The position numbers were made by a program, and so were the translations under genes. A stretch of 64,000 nucleotides of DNA from G963664835 sp965220775 (GTDB lineage: Bacteria > Chloroflexota > UBA6077 > FW602-bin22 > JBCLEL01), in NCBI GenBank assembly GCA_965220775.1, contig OZ244845.1, forward strand, positions 2,108,001 through 2,172,000, written 5' to 3'. Below, one piece after another: positions 9,163 to 18,229 of this stretch; position 1 is the first letter of the stretch; every line of letters begins with the position of its first letter. The notes under the pieces were generated by a model. That model did not search any database, was not told where the DNA came from, and worked only from the letters and a program-made list of their open reading frames with translations.

Positions 9163-10935
9163 TTACGCGGACCCCGGTTCGTAGTAACATGCCGGCCAAG
9201 CGTCCGACGGAGGATCGACCCACAAATCCACAAGATCGGGGTTGTTCCTCGCCCAGGTGTCGAGTATTTCCTGGCTTTCCACCGCCGTATTCGCCAACTC
9301 CGTATCGACGTCAGCGCCCTGAAGTATCCGTCCGAACATCGGCACAAGGAGGTCATTGGCAATCTGAATTGACCTCGGATGACCAACTGCGAAGTAACAC
9401 GCCGCATTTGCAAGCGTATACTCCATCCAAGGACGAAGTACTGGATCGCTCATTGCCTTCGACTCAGGTCGGAGGGATGCGTAGGAAGGCAGCCAATTCT
9501 GGAAGTCACACTCGACTCCCAGCCGTTCCGGTGCCATCAGCCACTGAAGGAACTCGCCTACATTCTCCGTATGTGAATCGCCCTGGTACGGAGACTGCCT
9601 GAAAAAGCCGAGTCCGTTCGCACGGAGGATGTTGGTGGCGTCATGCCCTTCCAAGTATTGGATGGGCAATGGGGCCATTTCCCAGTCAATCCGCTTGCCG
9701 GTGACCTCGCCCTTATCAATCTTCACGTTCCAGTCCCTCATTGCAGCGGCCTGGCCGGCATAGCCGTGGGTGGCCGCCACGTCCTGGTTGTAGAACAACT
9801 CATGACCGGACGCTGTTTCCGGCAGACCCAGGACCAGTTGGGGGATTGACTCGTCTTCGATCATCATATCCTGGTACATCTTCAGCTTCGCGTTGAAGCC
9901 GGGCTCTTCCCAGCCAACTTTGTTGCCCCAGTACCAACCCCATGCGTGGCTGCAGAGGGGAACGCCGGCGCTGCCGAAGTTCTCGACGCAGTTGGCCATG
10001 AACCAGTGGAGAGCGTTGCCGAACATGAACTGGCCCTCAGGCTCGCTGACTACCTGGCCAATTTCACGGAACTCCTCGTAGTTCCATCCATTCTTTTGGA
10101 TCGCTCGCCAGTCTACGCCGGCTTCGTCAAAGATCCTCTGGTTGATGTTCACGCTCTCGCCCGTATCGAGCATCGTTGGCCACACGGTCTGCTTGCCGTA
10201 GACCACGCAACTCTCAATGCCCAGGGCGGCGTCCGCCTTCTGCTCGGGAGTCATGTAGGGAGCGACGTCTATGACCAGCGGTAGTTCACCGGCGCGGTTA
10301 GCATAGAGTCCGGATACCGACATGAAGAACAGGTCGGGCGGATTTCCCGACGCGAAGCGCGTACCCAGCCACTGAGTCCAACCTCCGGACGGCGAGCCGG
10401 TGATGGCCTTGACGAAGCTCTTCGATTGGGTAGCGTTCCACTCGTCAGCCTGGTCCTGCCACGGGTCGCCCTCGGCCCTCAATGCCAATGACCGCATTAT
10501 GATTTGGTCTCGATCCTTTGGCAGAACCGGTGGGGCAGCTACTACCCTCTCGACCTCGACGATCGTCTCCTTCTCGACCTCGACGATCCTCTCAACCTCG
10601 ACGATCTTCTCGACCTCTACCGGCCTCTCAACCTCTACCTGTACGGTGACTACCCTCTCGACCTCGACCTGCACCGCCTTTTCTACCTGTACCGTGATTA
10701 CCTTCTCGACTTCGACCGGCCTATCTACTTGGACGGTTACGACTTTCTCGACCTGTTCTCTGACGACCTGGGTAACTACCCTCTCTACTGGTACCTCTTT
10801 CTCAACTACCTGAATCTTCTCAACTTCGACGATTTGTGGCTCGCAGGCAGCCAGAACAGGCAGCGCCGCTGCAGCGCCAAGGCCGGCCAGGAACGAACGG
10901 CGACTGAATCGGTTCAACAAAAACTTAACTCCCAT
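9163..10935 (-). CDS. ABC transporter solute-binding lipoprotein with VEVEK-repeat tether (copy 1)
   Basis: This is an extracellular solute-binding protein of the carbohydrate (CUT1-like) type, 590 residues from the chosen start. A twin-arginine motif (SRRSFLAG, residues 11-18) leads into the lipobox LAAC with Cys31 as lipid anchor. Residues ~33-132 are a charged repeat of V-E-V-E-K / V-V-T-V-Q-V units, and the binding domain follows from ~140. The start ATG at 10935 is preceded by GGGAG at 9 bases, the same spacing as in the copy at 12708. Upstream in-frame codons extend to 11079 but lie at or above the likely promoter. It ends before a strong terminator. No permease follows it directly. The ligand is unknown. 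Confidence 0.88.
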   Translation of the reverse strand: MGVKFLLNRFSRRSFLAGLGAAAALPVLAACEPQIVEVEKIQVVEKEVPVERVVTQVVREQVEKVVTVQVDRPVEVEKVITVQVEKAVQVEVERVVTVQVEVERPVEVEKIVEVERIVEVEKETIVEVERVVAAPPVLPKDRDQIIMRSLALRAEGDPWQDQADEWNATQSKSFVKAITGSPSGGWTQWLGTRFASGNPPDLFFMSVSGLYANRAGELPLVIDVAPYMTPEQKADAALGIESCVVYGKQTVWPTMLDTGESVNINQRIFDEAGVDWRAIQKNGWNYEEFREIGQVVSEPEGQFMFGNALHWFMANCVENFGSAGVPLCSHAWGWYWGNKVGWEEPGFNAKLKMYQDMMIEDESIPQLVLGLPETASGHELFYNQDVAATHGYAGQAAAMRDWNVKIDKGEVTGKRIDWEMAPLPIQYLEGHDATNILRANGLGFFRQSPYQGDSHTENVGEFLQWLMAPERLGVECDFQNWLPSYASLRPESKAMSDPVLRPWMEYTLANAACYFAVGHPRSIQIANDLLVPMFGRILQGADVDTELANTAVESQEILDTWARNNPDLVDLWVDPPSDAWPACYYEPGSA

Positions 10936-11052
10936 CAAGATCATCTCCCATTTTTCATTTACACGACTGAGCGGCAAATTGCCACTTGTGGGGGCACCAA
11001 TCAAGTCAGTGCTACATTGATAGATGGATACCCTGCTATTGATTGGGGCAAT

Positions 11053-11079
11053 ACTATATTTTGCCTGCGAGGATTGCAA
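11053..11079 (-). promoter_or_regulatory. Promoter for solute-binding protein copy 1
   Basis: On the minus strand, TTGCAA (11074-11079) and TATAGT (11053-11058) are separated by 15 bases. The same boxes, spacing and TTGCAATCCT context occur at 14485-14511 before the second copy. The distance from the -10 box to the ATG is 118 bases here and 119 there. The leader between holds a short palindrome (GGCAAATTGCC) conserved in the other copy. Confidence 0.6.
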
Positions 11080-11134
11080 ATCTCTTCATCTCGTCCGAGC
11101 TCATGGCCATCGCACATCGTCGTTAGGTATGAAA

Positions 11135-11455
11135 ATAGGCGTTCCAATTAACCTCGCCGGCACCTCTCCACACCCTAAGCTTGCCGAACCACGAATTTAC
11201 AGCCAATGAGTGGAGGGAGAAAATGTAGCGCTGGGGCTTGTCCCCAGCTAAGGACGCTCGGCCAGCCGGCCGGAAGTGGCGTCCCACCCGGAAGCCCTTT
11301 AACACACCTTATTATGCCGGCGATCAACGGTGCGCCCCGTACCCTGATACGGGGCCGGAATCTATGGGAGGCACGGGTGGTATCTAGTGAGATTCGAACA
11401 CTTCCGCCAGCCGGCGCCCCTGGTTTTCATAACTTGGTGTGCCGGCGGCAGTCGG
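11135..11455 (+). repeat. Dispersed composite repeat, copy 2
   Basis: The left arm (about 11140-11220) aligns by eye with 5465-5545. It is followed by AAATGTAGCGCTGGGG, with a hairpin at 11230-11248. A GTACCCTGATACGGGGCC segment lies near 11338 and the second hairpin (TGCCGGCGGCAGTCGGCA) near 11440. The order of modules matches copies elsewhere in the window. The remaining ~170 bases to the permease stop at 11628 hold nothing I recognise. Confidence 0.7.
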
Positions 11456-11627
11456 CACGGACAACTGGTACGGAGTCGGGTTATTCGTTACTAAGCCGCC
11501 GCAGAATTCAGCAACTTGGAAAAAGCCCTGCTCTTACTCATATGGTCAAACACAAGCGCTCGTCTCACAAAAGACGGCGTCACCCGACTATGCGGTCCGG
11601 CGGGTTCGCCACATTCGGCGCCTCGGA

Positions 11628-12551
11628 TCAGTTCGCGAACTCGTAGTAGACCATCCGCTGTGATGCCCGCAGGCTCAATAGGGTCAATAACATGATGATC
11701 AGGAACAACACCCAAGCCAGCGATGCCGCGTACCCCATCTCGAAGTGTTGCCACCCGCTTCGGTATAAATACAGCACGTAGAACAGGGACGCGTTTGCCG
11801 GCCCGCCTCCGGTCACTATGTATCCCGCGGTGAACACCTGGAATGAGCCGATCATCCCGGTCAGGAAGACGAAGAACACGACCGGCGAGGTCAACGGCAA
11901 CGTCACGTTCCAGAATTTCTGCCAGGCATTGGCTCCGTCGACCACCGCGGCGTCGTAGAGCGTCGTGGGAACCCCTTGCAGCGCCGCCAGGTAGAGGATC
12001 AGCCCTCCACCCGCCGCCCAGATGTGCATCAACATGAACGCCGGCAGCACCCACTCGCGAGACCCGAACCACTGCGGTCCCTGGATCCCGATCATCCGCA
12101 GCGCACCGTTGATCAGGCCGATATCGCTATTGAACATCCAGGCGAACAGGTACGCCGCGGCCAGTCCCGGTACCACCGCCGGCATATAGAACGCCGTTCG
12201 CCACACCGAGAGTCCGATAACCTTTTGGTTTAGCAGCAGCGCCAACGCATAGCCGGCTACGACTCCCGTCGGCACCGCTCCCAATACGTAGATGGTCGTG
12301 ACTTTCAACGACTGCCAGAACAGCTCGTCATTGACCATGTTGATGTAGTTGTCGATGCCGGCGAACTTCGGCGGGCTGAGGACGTCGTAATGGTTGAACG
12401 ATACCCAAAGGGAGAACACGATCGGTCCGGCGGTGAAGCCCAGGAACCCTATGATCCAAGGCAGAATGCAGATATAGCCGTCAATAATATTGCGAAGGGT
12501 CTGGGGAGACATTCTCCTTCGCTCTTGACCTGCGACTGTTATTGAACTCAT
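11628..12551 (-). CDS. ABC sugar transporter permease, MalF type
   Basis: This is an inner-membrane permease of the CUT1 family with about six membrane segments. The EAA loop that docks the ATPase is readable as YDAAVVDGANAWQKF followed by NVTLPLTSP. The ATG at 12551 has GGAGG eight bases upstream. It lies 156 bases after the solute-binding protein gene ending at 12708, with a long palindrome between. No second permease (MalG type) or ATPase gene adjoins it, so this transporter is incomplete locally. A shared MsmK-like ATPase and a partner permease elsewhere are the simplest explanation. Confidence 0.9.
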   Translation of the reverse strand: MSSITVAGQERRRMSPQTLRNIIDGYICILPWIIGFLGFTAGPIVFSLWVSFNHYDVLSPPKFAGIDNYINMVNDELFWQSLKVTTIYVLGAVPTGVVAGYALALLLNQKVIGLSVWRTAFYMPAVVPGLAAAYLFAWMFNSDIGLINGALRMIGIQGPQWFGSREWVLPAFMLMHIWAAGGGLILYLAALQGVPTTLYDAAVVDGANAWQKFWNVTLPLTSPVVFFVFLTGMIGSFQVFTAGYIVTGGGPANASLFYVLYLYRSGWQHFEMGYAASLAWVLFLIIMLLTLLSLRASQRMVYYEFAN

Positions 12552-12653
12552 CCTGCCAACCTCCGAAGGCCAGCCACAGACCTGACAGCGCCTGACTTCA
12601 ACTCAATGCCTGTCCCTGAGCACCGGCCGAGTATTTGGATGGGCCGACTTGGC

Positions 12654-12683
12654 GGAAAAGGCCGGCAATTGCCGGCCTTTTCC
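12654..12683 (-). terminator. 30-base perfect palindrome after solute-binding protein copy 2
   Basis: The half-site GGAAAAGGCCGGCAA at 12654-12668 is perfectly repeated in inverse at 12669-12683. It lies 24 bases beyond the stop of the solute-binding gene and 100 bases before the permease start. It could terminate most transcripts and let a fraction read into the permease, setting a high binding-protein to permease ratio. No long T run follows it on the minus strand. Confidence 0.55.
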
Positions 12684-12707
12684 ACGCGTTCGGCGAGTTG
12701 TTTCTTC

Positions 12708-14366
12708 CTAGGAAGAGGCTTTCGCCAACTCCGCGTCGATCTTCTTCTTCGCGTCGTCCATCGCCGCTTGGACCGTGTTTTCGCCAATCAACACGCTCTG
12801 AACAGCCGCGTTCAAGAACTCGACCGTCTTGATTGGAGCCTTGCCTCCACGCCAGTCTGGGAACACTTCGATGTTCTCCAGTGACTGCGTCGAATGCGAC
12901 ACGCCCGGCGACTGGCATCGGGACGCCCATACTTCCGCCTGCTCCAGGAACCTCTCTCGCTCGGCTCCCTGCTCCCGGTAGGTCAGCGCGTCCATATGGA
13001 ATCTTGCATCGTAGGACGGTACGCTAGCCACGAACGTGATCTCGCGCATCATATCCGTGTCCAGTGCGCTCTTTGCCACGTACTCCTCAGCCAGGTCTCG
13101 ATTCTTCGATGCCTTGTTTGCCGCCCAGTGGTTGCCACCCAAGCTCACTGCCCGCTTCCTGTCCCAAGGCATATGGATCACGCCCTGGGGGAACTTCATG
13201 CTGTGCAGGTTGTGTCCACCGGCCCAGGCCACCACGCTCGTAGCTTTGCCGGCACGGTACATTCCTCCTTCGATCGCCTTGCTCGCCTCGATTGACGGAG
13301 CAACCTTGTGCGTCAATACCATATCGACGTGGTCCTGCACCGCCTGCACCACTTCGGGTGAGTTCACCGTGCACTCGTTCTCTTCGTAGCTCCAAGGATC
13401 GTCGAAGAGCGCGCCGCCGTAGTCGGTTACCCGACCCATCGTCAGTGTGTAAAAATTGTTGAACGTGGTACCGATGCCGTAGTTCTCTACGGTCCCATCG
13501 TTCATTCTCTTTGTTCCCGCCGTGGCGAATTCGACGAGATTGTCCCAGTTCCAGGTATCGAACTCAGCGCTAGACGTGGACAAGTCCGAGCCCCACTCTG
13601 GAAGGTCCATCCCCACCTCGTCCGCCAGCGTCTTGTTGATGTTGATCACCAGCGGGTTGCGGAAGAACACCGACACCGCCATGATCTGGCCCTTGTAGCC
13701 GTTCTCCCTCCGCGGATCTACCGTCCACTTCTCTGGATCGGCATTGTGCGCCTTGATCACGTCGTCCAGCGGCGCCAACAGATCCTTCGTGAAGAAGAAT
13801 CCATTCCAATACACGTCCACCAACATCACGTCCGGCGCCACTCCGCCGGCGAACTGCGTCAACAGCTTGTCCAGATACCCGCCCCAAGGGGCCGGCTGGT
13901 CCTTCATCGTCACGCCATGCTTGTGTTCGTACAGTCCGAAGGTGTTGGTCTTGCTGGAGAATGTGTCTCCCCACCAGTGGGTGGCGACCAGCTCGCCCCG
14001 CGGGTCTGCCTTCGGCATCGCGGTCACGAACTTCTCTACTACTACTTCCTTCTCTACTACTACTTCCTTCTCTACCTCTACAATCTCTTTCTTTACTACC
14101 TCGACCGCCTTCTCCACCTCGACGGTCACTACCCTCTCCACCTCGACAGCCTTCTCGACTTCGACGGTGACTACCTTCTCTACCTGTTCCCTGATGACCT
14201 GAGTAACTACTCTCTCTATCGGGACCTCTTTCTCGACTACCTGTACTCTCTCGACTTCGACGATCTGCGGCTCACACGCGGCCAGAATCGGTAGCGCCGC
14301 CGCTGCTCCCAGGCCCGCTAGGAACGAACGTCGACTGAACTGGTTCGACAAAAACTTTACTCGCAT
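12708..14366 (-). CDS. ABC transporter solute-binding lipoprotein with VEVEK-repeat tether (copy 2)
   Basis: This is a 552-residue solute-binding protein. It has the same start context as copy 1 (GGGAG nine bases before ATG at 14366), the same SRRSFLAG twin-arginine motif and LAAC lipobox with Cys31. Residues ~33-115 are the V-E-V-E-K-rich repeat, shorter than in copy 1, ending in E-V-V-V-E-K units. The binding domain differs clearly from copy 1, so ligand specificity probably differs. It is followed by a palindrome and the MalF-type permease. An in-frame extension to 14474 is possible, but its start lies at the likely -10 box. Confidence 0.88.
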   Translation of the reverse strand: MRVKFLSNQFSRRSFLAGLGAAAALPILAACEPQIVEVERVQVVEKEVPIERVVTQVIREQVEKVVTVEVEKAVEVERVVTVEVEKAVEVVKKEIVEVEKEVVVEKEVVVEKFVTAMPKADPRGELVATHWWGDTFSSKTNTFGLYEHKHGVTMKDQPAPWGGYLDKLLTQFAGGVAPDVMLVDVYWNGFFFTKDLLAPLDDVIKAHNADPEKWTVDPRRENGYKGQIMAVSVFFRNPLVININKTLADEVGMDLPEWGSDLSTSSAEFDTWNWDNLVEFATAGTKRMNDGTVENYGIGTTFNNFYTLTMGRVTDYGGALFDDPWSYEENECTVNSPEVVQAVQDHVDMVLTHKVAPSIEASKAIEGGMYRAGKATSVVAWAGGHNLHSMKFPQGVIHMPWDRKRAVSLGGNHWAANKASKNRDLAEEYVAKSALDTDMMREITFVASVPSYDARFHMDALTYREQGAERERFLEQAEVWASRCQSPGVSHSTQSLENIEVFPDWRGGKAPIKTVEFLNAAVQSVLIGENTVQAAMDDAKKKIDAELAKASS

Positions 14367-14484
14367 CGAAGGCATCTCCCAATACTTATTTAAACCATTG
14401 ATCGGCAAACTGCCACCTGTTAGGGCCGCCCAGTCAATGTGTGCCGAATCGACATTTGGGCGCTCGTCTCCCAATGGGCAAAAT

Positions 14485-14511
14485 ATTATATTCTCGCTTT
14501 CAGGATTGCAA
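14485..14511 (-). promoter_or_regulatory. Promoter for solute-binding protein copy 2
   Basis: On the minus strand, TTGCAA (14506-14511) and a perfect TATAAT (14485-14490) have a 15-base spacer. This matches the promoter of copy 1 in boxes, spacer and distance to the ATG, so both genes are probably expressed together. Confidence 0.65.
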
Positions 14512-15000
14512 GGCTCCCCACTTTCACGTTAGAGCCTCTTTTGTTCTCAACGCGAAGGCAGCCGTGTGGCCGATCGCAAATGCCTGTCTGGCGCGGGTTA
14601 ACACCATTTCGCTATAGAAAAACCCGCTCCGCTGGACTTAGGGCGGGCTCTCGCGCCCGCCTCTCACGGAGGTTCGAAAGACCTCTGCCGGCCTCTCTCA
14701 ACGCGGGCGAGGTCCGTCCTACAACCGCATGAGCGTAATACAAATGTTCGCTCTTTCTATGTCACACCAAACGACGGCACAAATACAACTTGGCCGGCCT
14801 CTATCAGTTCGCGAAGGATCGCTTCCACAGTGTAAAAAACGCAAAACAAACATCCAAGCAAGGGCGCCGACAGGATGACGACGCTGGTTCTGGATGCCGG
14901 CTCTGATCAACAAGAGACCCCGACTTTCTTCTTCTAAATTGCAGTAGAATTGCCATTGCTGCAAATGAGCTGGCTTCTCTCAAGTGGATAGGAACTGCAA
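14512..15000. other. Geneless stretch with degenerate repeat fragments
   Basis: Between the promoter of solute-binding protein copy 2 and moaB there is no supported gene. A GC-rich hairpin (GGGCGGGCTCTCGCGCCCGCC near 14640) is present. A segment near 14807-14860 resembles 43076-43125 (shared GGATCGCT and GTAAAAAACGCAAAACAAA-like text), which marks another dispersed repeat. Confidence 0.5.
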
Positions 15001-15513
15001 TTGGGCTTCGAAGAGCACAAACAAATTGTTGGCGATGATCATCGACCGGCTCGATGTGCCATAGTCACCGTTAGTGATTCGAGGGACGAACTCACCGATA
15101 AAAGCGGCGCGTTGATAAGGTCTCTCCTGGTCGAGAACGGGCACCTCGTTATCGATTACCGGATAGTGAAGGATGAAGCCGGCCCGATAAGGGCGGCGGC
15201 GGAGGAATTGGCCGCCCTTTCCAATTGTCAGGCGATTCTATTGAATGGTGGTACTGGCATCGCTCGACGCGATGTGACCTACGAAGTAGTGAACGAGCTT
15301 ATCGACAAGAGGTTGGATGGCTTTGGCGAGCTATTTCGCTACCTGAGCTACGAGGAAATCGGCTCCGCCGCGATGCTCTCTCGCGCCGTCGCCGGCCTGT
15401 ACCGAGATCGTCTGATATTCGCCATGCCCGGTTCGACTGGTGGTTGCCGGCTGGCAATGCAAAAATTGATCCTGCCCGAGTTGACTCACTTGGTATGGGA
15501 AGCCGGCAAGTAG
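15001..15513 (+). CDS. moaB: Molybdenum cofactor biosynthesis protein MoaB/MogA family
   Basis: This adenylates molybdopterin before molybdenum insertion, which fits the molybdenum hydroxylase genes at the left end. The family motifs TVSD, LNGGTG, SYEEIGSAAMLSRA and MPGS are all present in a 170-residue protein of normal length. The start is TTG at 15001 with AGGA eight bases upstream. It stands alone and is convergent with the small gene at 15515, only one base apart. MoaB and MogA cannot be separated with certainty here. Confidence 0.9.
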   Translation: MGFEEHKQIVGDDHRPARCAIVTVSDSRDELTDKSGALIRSLLVENGHLVIDYRIVKDEAGPIRAAAEELAALSNCQAILLNGGTGIARRDVTYEVVNELIDKRLDGFGELFRYLSYEEIGSAAMLSRAVAGLYRDRLIFAMPGSTGGCRLAMQKLILPELTHLVWEAGK

Positions 15514-15514
15514 C

Positions 15515-15799
15515 TCATCGGGGACCACGGTTTCGCTTCTGCTCCTTGGCGTTCTGGATGTGATCGAGGACGCGGGCGCGAAGTATTTGCAAACGTCGGT
15601 CCTCGTCGGCGTTCCGCTCAGGCTGCTTGGCCTGCTCGACTGCCTCCGCCAGTGCGTCAGACAGGTCGACCAGAGACGAATCATCCAGCCGTATCACCAC
15701 GCCGGTAGAAAGAAATTGCAGAAAATAGCCGGCACCGGAGTGTTCCTGCCATACCGCGATATCGCCCCGTCCCGCGAGACGGCGTCCCATGAACAGCAT
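15515..15799 (-). CDS. Hypothetical protein, 94 residues
   Basis: I do not recognise this family. The frame is supported by a good ribosome site (AAGGAG seven bases before ATG at 15799) and by its tight convergent fit with moaB. The protein begins with a beta-rich half, including GYFLQFLSTGVVIRL. It ends with a charged helical half, in which DEDRRLQILRARVLDHIQNAK looks like an amphipathic helix. No signal peptide or membrane segment is seen. Confidence 0.6.
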   Translation of the reverse strand: MLFMGRRLAGRGDIAVWQEHSGAGYFLQFLSTGVVIRLDDSSLVDLSDALAEAVEQAKQPERNADEDRRLQILRARVLDHIQNAKEQKRNRGPR

Positions 15800-16123
15800 C
15801 GTTCAGCTCCTTGTTGTTAATCGGGTTGTATATCTATGGGCGTGAATCTATCTTTGCTACGAACTCTTCCTAGGTCGATGGGAACCCGGCAATCGGTCTT
15901 CCAAATTGGTGGGGATTACCTGTCTCGATGAGCTAGCTTGGAGTTGACAACTTGCGATGCCAGAATCCCTCCATTGTCCGTAAACCGCACGTCCTCGTTC
16001 CGGCGAGATCATGTCCTTTACCCCGATGCGGGACCGGATTCCAGACGAGGCGCGTCAGGCTCCAATGACACTCTTAACGTTCCACCAACCAGCGCACCAT
16101 GATCTCTGCGCCTTGCCGTGCCG
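15800..16123. other. Geneless stretch upstream of tRNA-Trp
   Basis: No supported gene is seen. Around 16000-16050 there is a fragment of the dispersed repeat family (TACCCCGATGCGGGACCGGA). The same module appears near 11338 and 46850. Confidence 0.5.
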
Positions 16124-16153
16124 TTGGCAACCGGCATGTGCGATTGTTATAAT
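16124..16153 (+). promoter_or_regulatory. Promoter of tRNA-Trp
   Basis: TTGGCA (16124-16129) and a perfect TATAAT (16148-16153) are separated by 18 bases and end 14 bases before the mature tRNA. Confidence 0.75.
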
Positions 16154-16167
16154 ATTGTCCGCCGCCA

Positions 16168-16243
16168 AGGAGTGTAGCTCAGTTGGAAGAGCAGCTGTCT
16201 CCAAAACAGCCGGTCGGGGGTTCGAGTCCCTCCACTCCTGCCA
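16168..16243 (+). tRNA. tRNA-Trp (anticodon CCA)
   Basis: The acceptor stem AGGAGTG pairs with CACTCCT. The D arm is GCTC...GAGC, the anticodon stem GCTGT/ACAGC carries loop CTCCAAA with anticodon CCA, and the T arm is GGGGGTTCGAGTCCCTC. The CCA end is encoded (16241-16243). This tRNA would be the ligand of the T-box leader before trpE in the same window. Confidence 0.96.
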
Positions 16244-16456
16244 CGATAATCCCCTTATGAGCATCAGCCAAACAATCTGTTTGGCATCGCCGGAAACTAA
16301 GGGCCAAGTTCCCAATCGACTGTCTAAGTTCGCTTTATTGTGCCAAGAGGTCAAGGCTGAGCGTCCAAGGCCACGCGGAATTGCAGCGTCCACCTGTAGC
16401 TAAAACCCTTTGTCGGTCGACGCGCGCATTGGTCAAGGGGTAAACGGAGTGTCTCT

Positions 16457-17440
16457 TTGCCTCAAATCCTAGTGGAAAACCTCGTCAAGACCTTTCATAT
16501 CGCTGAGCGGAGTCCCGGCATCTTGGGCGCTCTGCGCGGACTTGCTCATCGTCGTTACCGCAGTATCAACGCCCTCGACAGGATCTCATTCGAGATTGAG
16601 GCCGGCGAGCTCGTCGGCTACATCGGCCCGAACGGAGCCGGCAAGTCGACCACTATCAAGGTCATATCGGGCATTCTTGTACCCGACTCCGGCAGATGCG
16701 AAATCTTGGGGCGTGTGCCCTGGCGCGATCGCATCTCACACGTCGGCAACATTGGTGTCATATTCGGCCAGCGAACCCAGCTCTGGTGGGACCTGCCCGT
16801 CATCGAGTCGTTCGAGCTTCTGCGCGATATATACCGTGTTCCGACGCCCATTTACAGCTCAACGTTGGAGGACCTTGTTCAGGTCCTGGAATTGGATCCC
16901 CTACTCGACGTACCCGTACGCCAGCTCAGCTTGGGACAGCGTATGCGATGCGATCTCGTCGCTGCGCTCCTACACCAGCCCTCGATTCTGTTCCTCGACG
17001 AGCCAACTATAGGGCTGGATGCGGTGACAAAGTTGGCATTCCGTGACTTTATCAAGCGGTTCAATCGTGATCGCGGCGTCACCATCATCTTAACCACCCA
17101 CGACATGGATGACATCGAGGCGCTCTGCGAGCGCGTCATCGTGATAGACGAGGGGCGGATAAGATCCGACGGTACACTTGAAGCCCTCCGGCAAAGCATA
17201 ACGCCGGAACGCCGGCTCATCGTCGACCTCATGGAGCAGGACGTGTCAATCGCCGACCCCTACGCCACCGTCACGCGTCGCGAGGGGCACCGCGTACACC
17301 TCAGCTTTGATCCTGAAATTTCTCCGCCGGCCGAGCTCATCGCCCGGATCGCGTCCCGGTATCCTGTGCGCGATCTCTTCGTCGAGAGTCCTCCGATCGA
17401 GGAAATCGTCGCTCGGATTTACGACCGGAAAAACCAGTGA
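16457..17440 (+). CDS. ABC-2 type exporter ATP-binding protein
   Basis: This is the ATPase of an ABC-2 type exporter, in the uncharacterised group whose ATPase is followed by two different permeases. Walker A is GPNGAGKS, the signature LSLGQRMR, Walker B ILFLDEPT, and the switch histidine lies in LTTHDMDD. The 327-residue length includes a C-terminal extension usual for this group. The start is TTG at 16457 with CGGAG seven bases upstream. Its stop overlaps the next start (GTGA), so the three genes form one operon. The cargo is unknown. Confidence 0.9.
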   Translation: MPQILVENLVKTFHIAERSPGILGALRGLAHRRYRSINALDRISFEIEAGELVGYIGPNGAGKSTTIKVISGILVPDSGRCEILGRVPWRDRISHVGNIGVIFGQRTQLWWDLPVIESFELLRDIYRVPTPIYSSTLEDLVQVLELDPLLDVPVRQLSLGQRMRCDLVAALLHQPSILFLDEPTIGLDAVTKLAFRDFIKRFNRDRGVTIILTTHDMDDIEALCERVIVIDEGRIRSDGTLEALRQSITPERRLIVDLMEQDVSIADPYATVTRREGHRVHLSFDPEISPPAELIARIASRYPVRDLFVESPPIEEIVARIYDRKNQ

Positions 17441-18228
17441 GCTCGTACGCGGCAATCCTGAGCGCAAATTTTCGGATTCTGCTCCAGTACCGGGCAGCGG
17501 CCATTGCCGGCTTGGCCACCCAGCTTTTCTGGGGACTGATCCGGGTGATGATCTTTGAGGCGTTTTACCGTTCGACGACCGCCGATCAACCCATGAACCT
17601 CGACCAGGTAACCACCTACATCTGGCTCGGACAGGCATTCATCATGCTGCTGCCATGGAACCTGGACCGCCAGATTCACGATCTCATCCGTTCCGGCTTG
17701 GTCGGGTACGAGTTGCTCCGCCCCGTGGATCTTTACAACCTTTGGTTCGCTCGCGCCCTGGCATTTCGCACCGCGCCGACCTTGCTCCGTGCGCTCCCAA
17801 TCCTTACCCTAGCCCTGCTGTTCTTCGGGATGGGACCACCAGACTCCGTCGCGGCCGGCGTAGCCTTTTGCCTCTCCATGATCGGGGCGGTGCTCATCAG
17901 CTGCGCCTTCACGACCCTGCTCAGCATCACCCTGATGTGGACTGTCTCCGGCCAGGGTGTGGCCAGCGTGGGTGCCGTGTCCGTCACCATCTTGACCGGC
18001 ATGATAGTACCAATACCCTTCTTCCCGGATTGGGCACAGACGATCATCAACGTGTTGCCGTTCCGCGGAATTGTCGATACTCCCTACCGTCTATACCTGG
18101 GCCACATTCCTGCCAGCGACGCGCTTTACCACCTAGGCCACCAACTGGTCTGGACGGTCGTCCTGATCTTGATCGGCCGATGGCTTCTCGCCCGAGGCGT
18201 CCGCCGCCTTGTTATGCAGGGGGGATAA
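17437..18228 (+). CDS. ABC-2 type exporter permease, first subunit
   Basis: This is a 263-residue inner-membrane protein with about six hydrophobic segments, matching the ABC-2 permease fold. The GTG start at 17437 overlaps the ATPase stop by four bases. It pairs with the permease that begins two bases after its stop. The substrate is unknown. Lipid or peptide export is usual for relatives, but nothing in the sequence decides this. Confidence 0.85.
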   Translation: MSSYAAILSANFRILLQYRAAAIAGLATQLFWGLIRVMIFEAFYRSTTADQPMNLDQVTTYIWLGQAFIMLLPWNLDRQIHDLIRSGLVGYELLRPVDLYNLWFARALAFRTAPTLLRALPILTLALLFFGMGPPDSVAAGVAFCLSMIGAVLISCAFTTLLSITLMWTVSGQGVASVGAVSVTILTGMIVPIPFFPDWAQTIINVLPFRGIVDTPYRLYLGHIPASDALYHLGHQLVWTVVLILIGRWLLARGVRRLVMQGG

Positions 18229-18229
18229 T

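Noticed and set aside
8873..9223. 116-codon minus-strand frame between the amidohydrolase and binding protein genes
   Set aside because: It runs through the terminator hairpin and into the binding protein gene, and the text has no recognisable domain.
10504..11151. Long plus-strand open frame rich in Leu and Asp
   Set aside because: It is the antisense of the VEVEK-repeat tether of the binding protein; the other two copies give the same shadow at 13746-14294 and 28528-29205. The regular repeat avoids stops in several frames.
16011..16403. Open frame across tRNA-Trp, and its minus-strand counterpart
   Set aside because: They overlap a clear tRNA gene and have no start signals or family resemblance.
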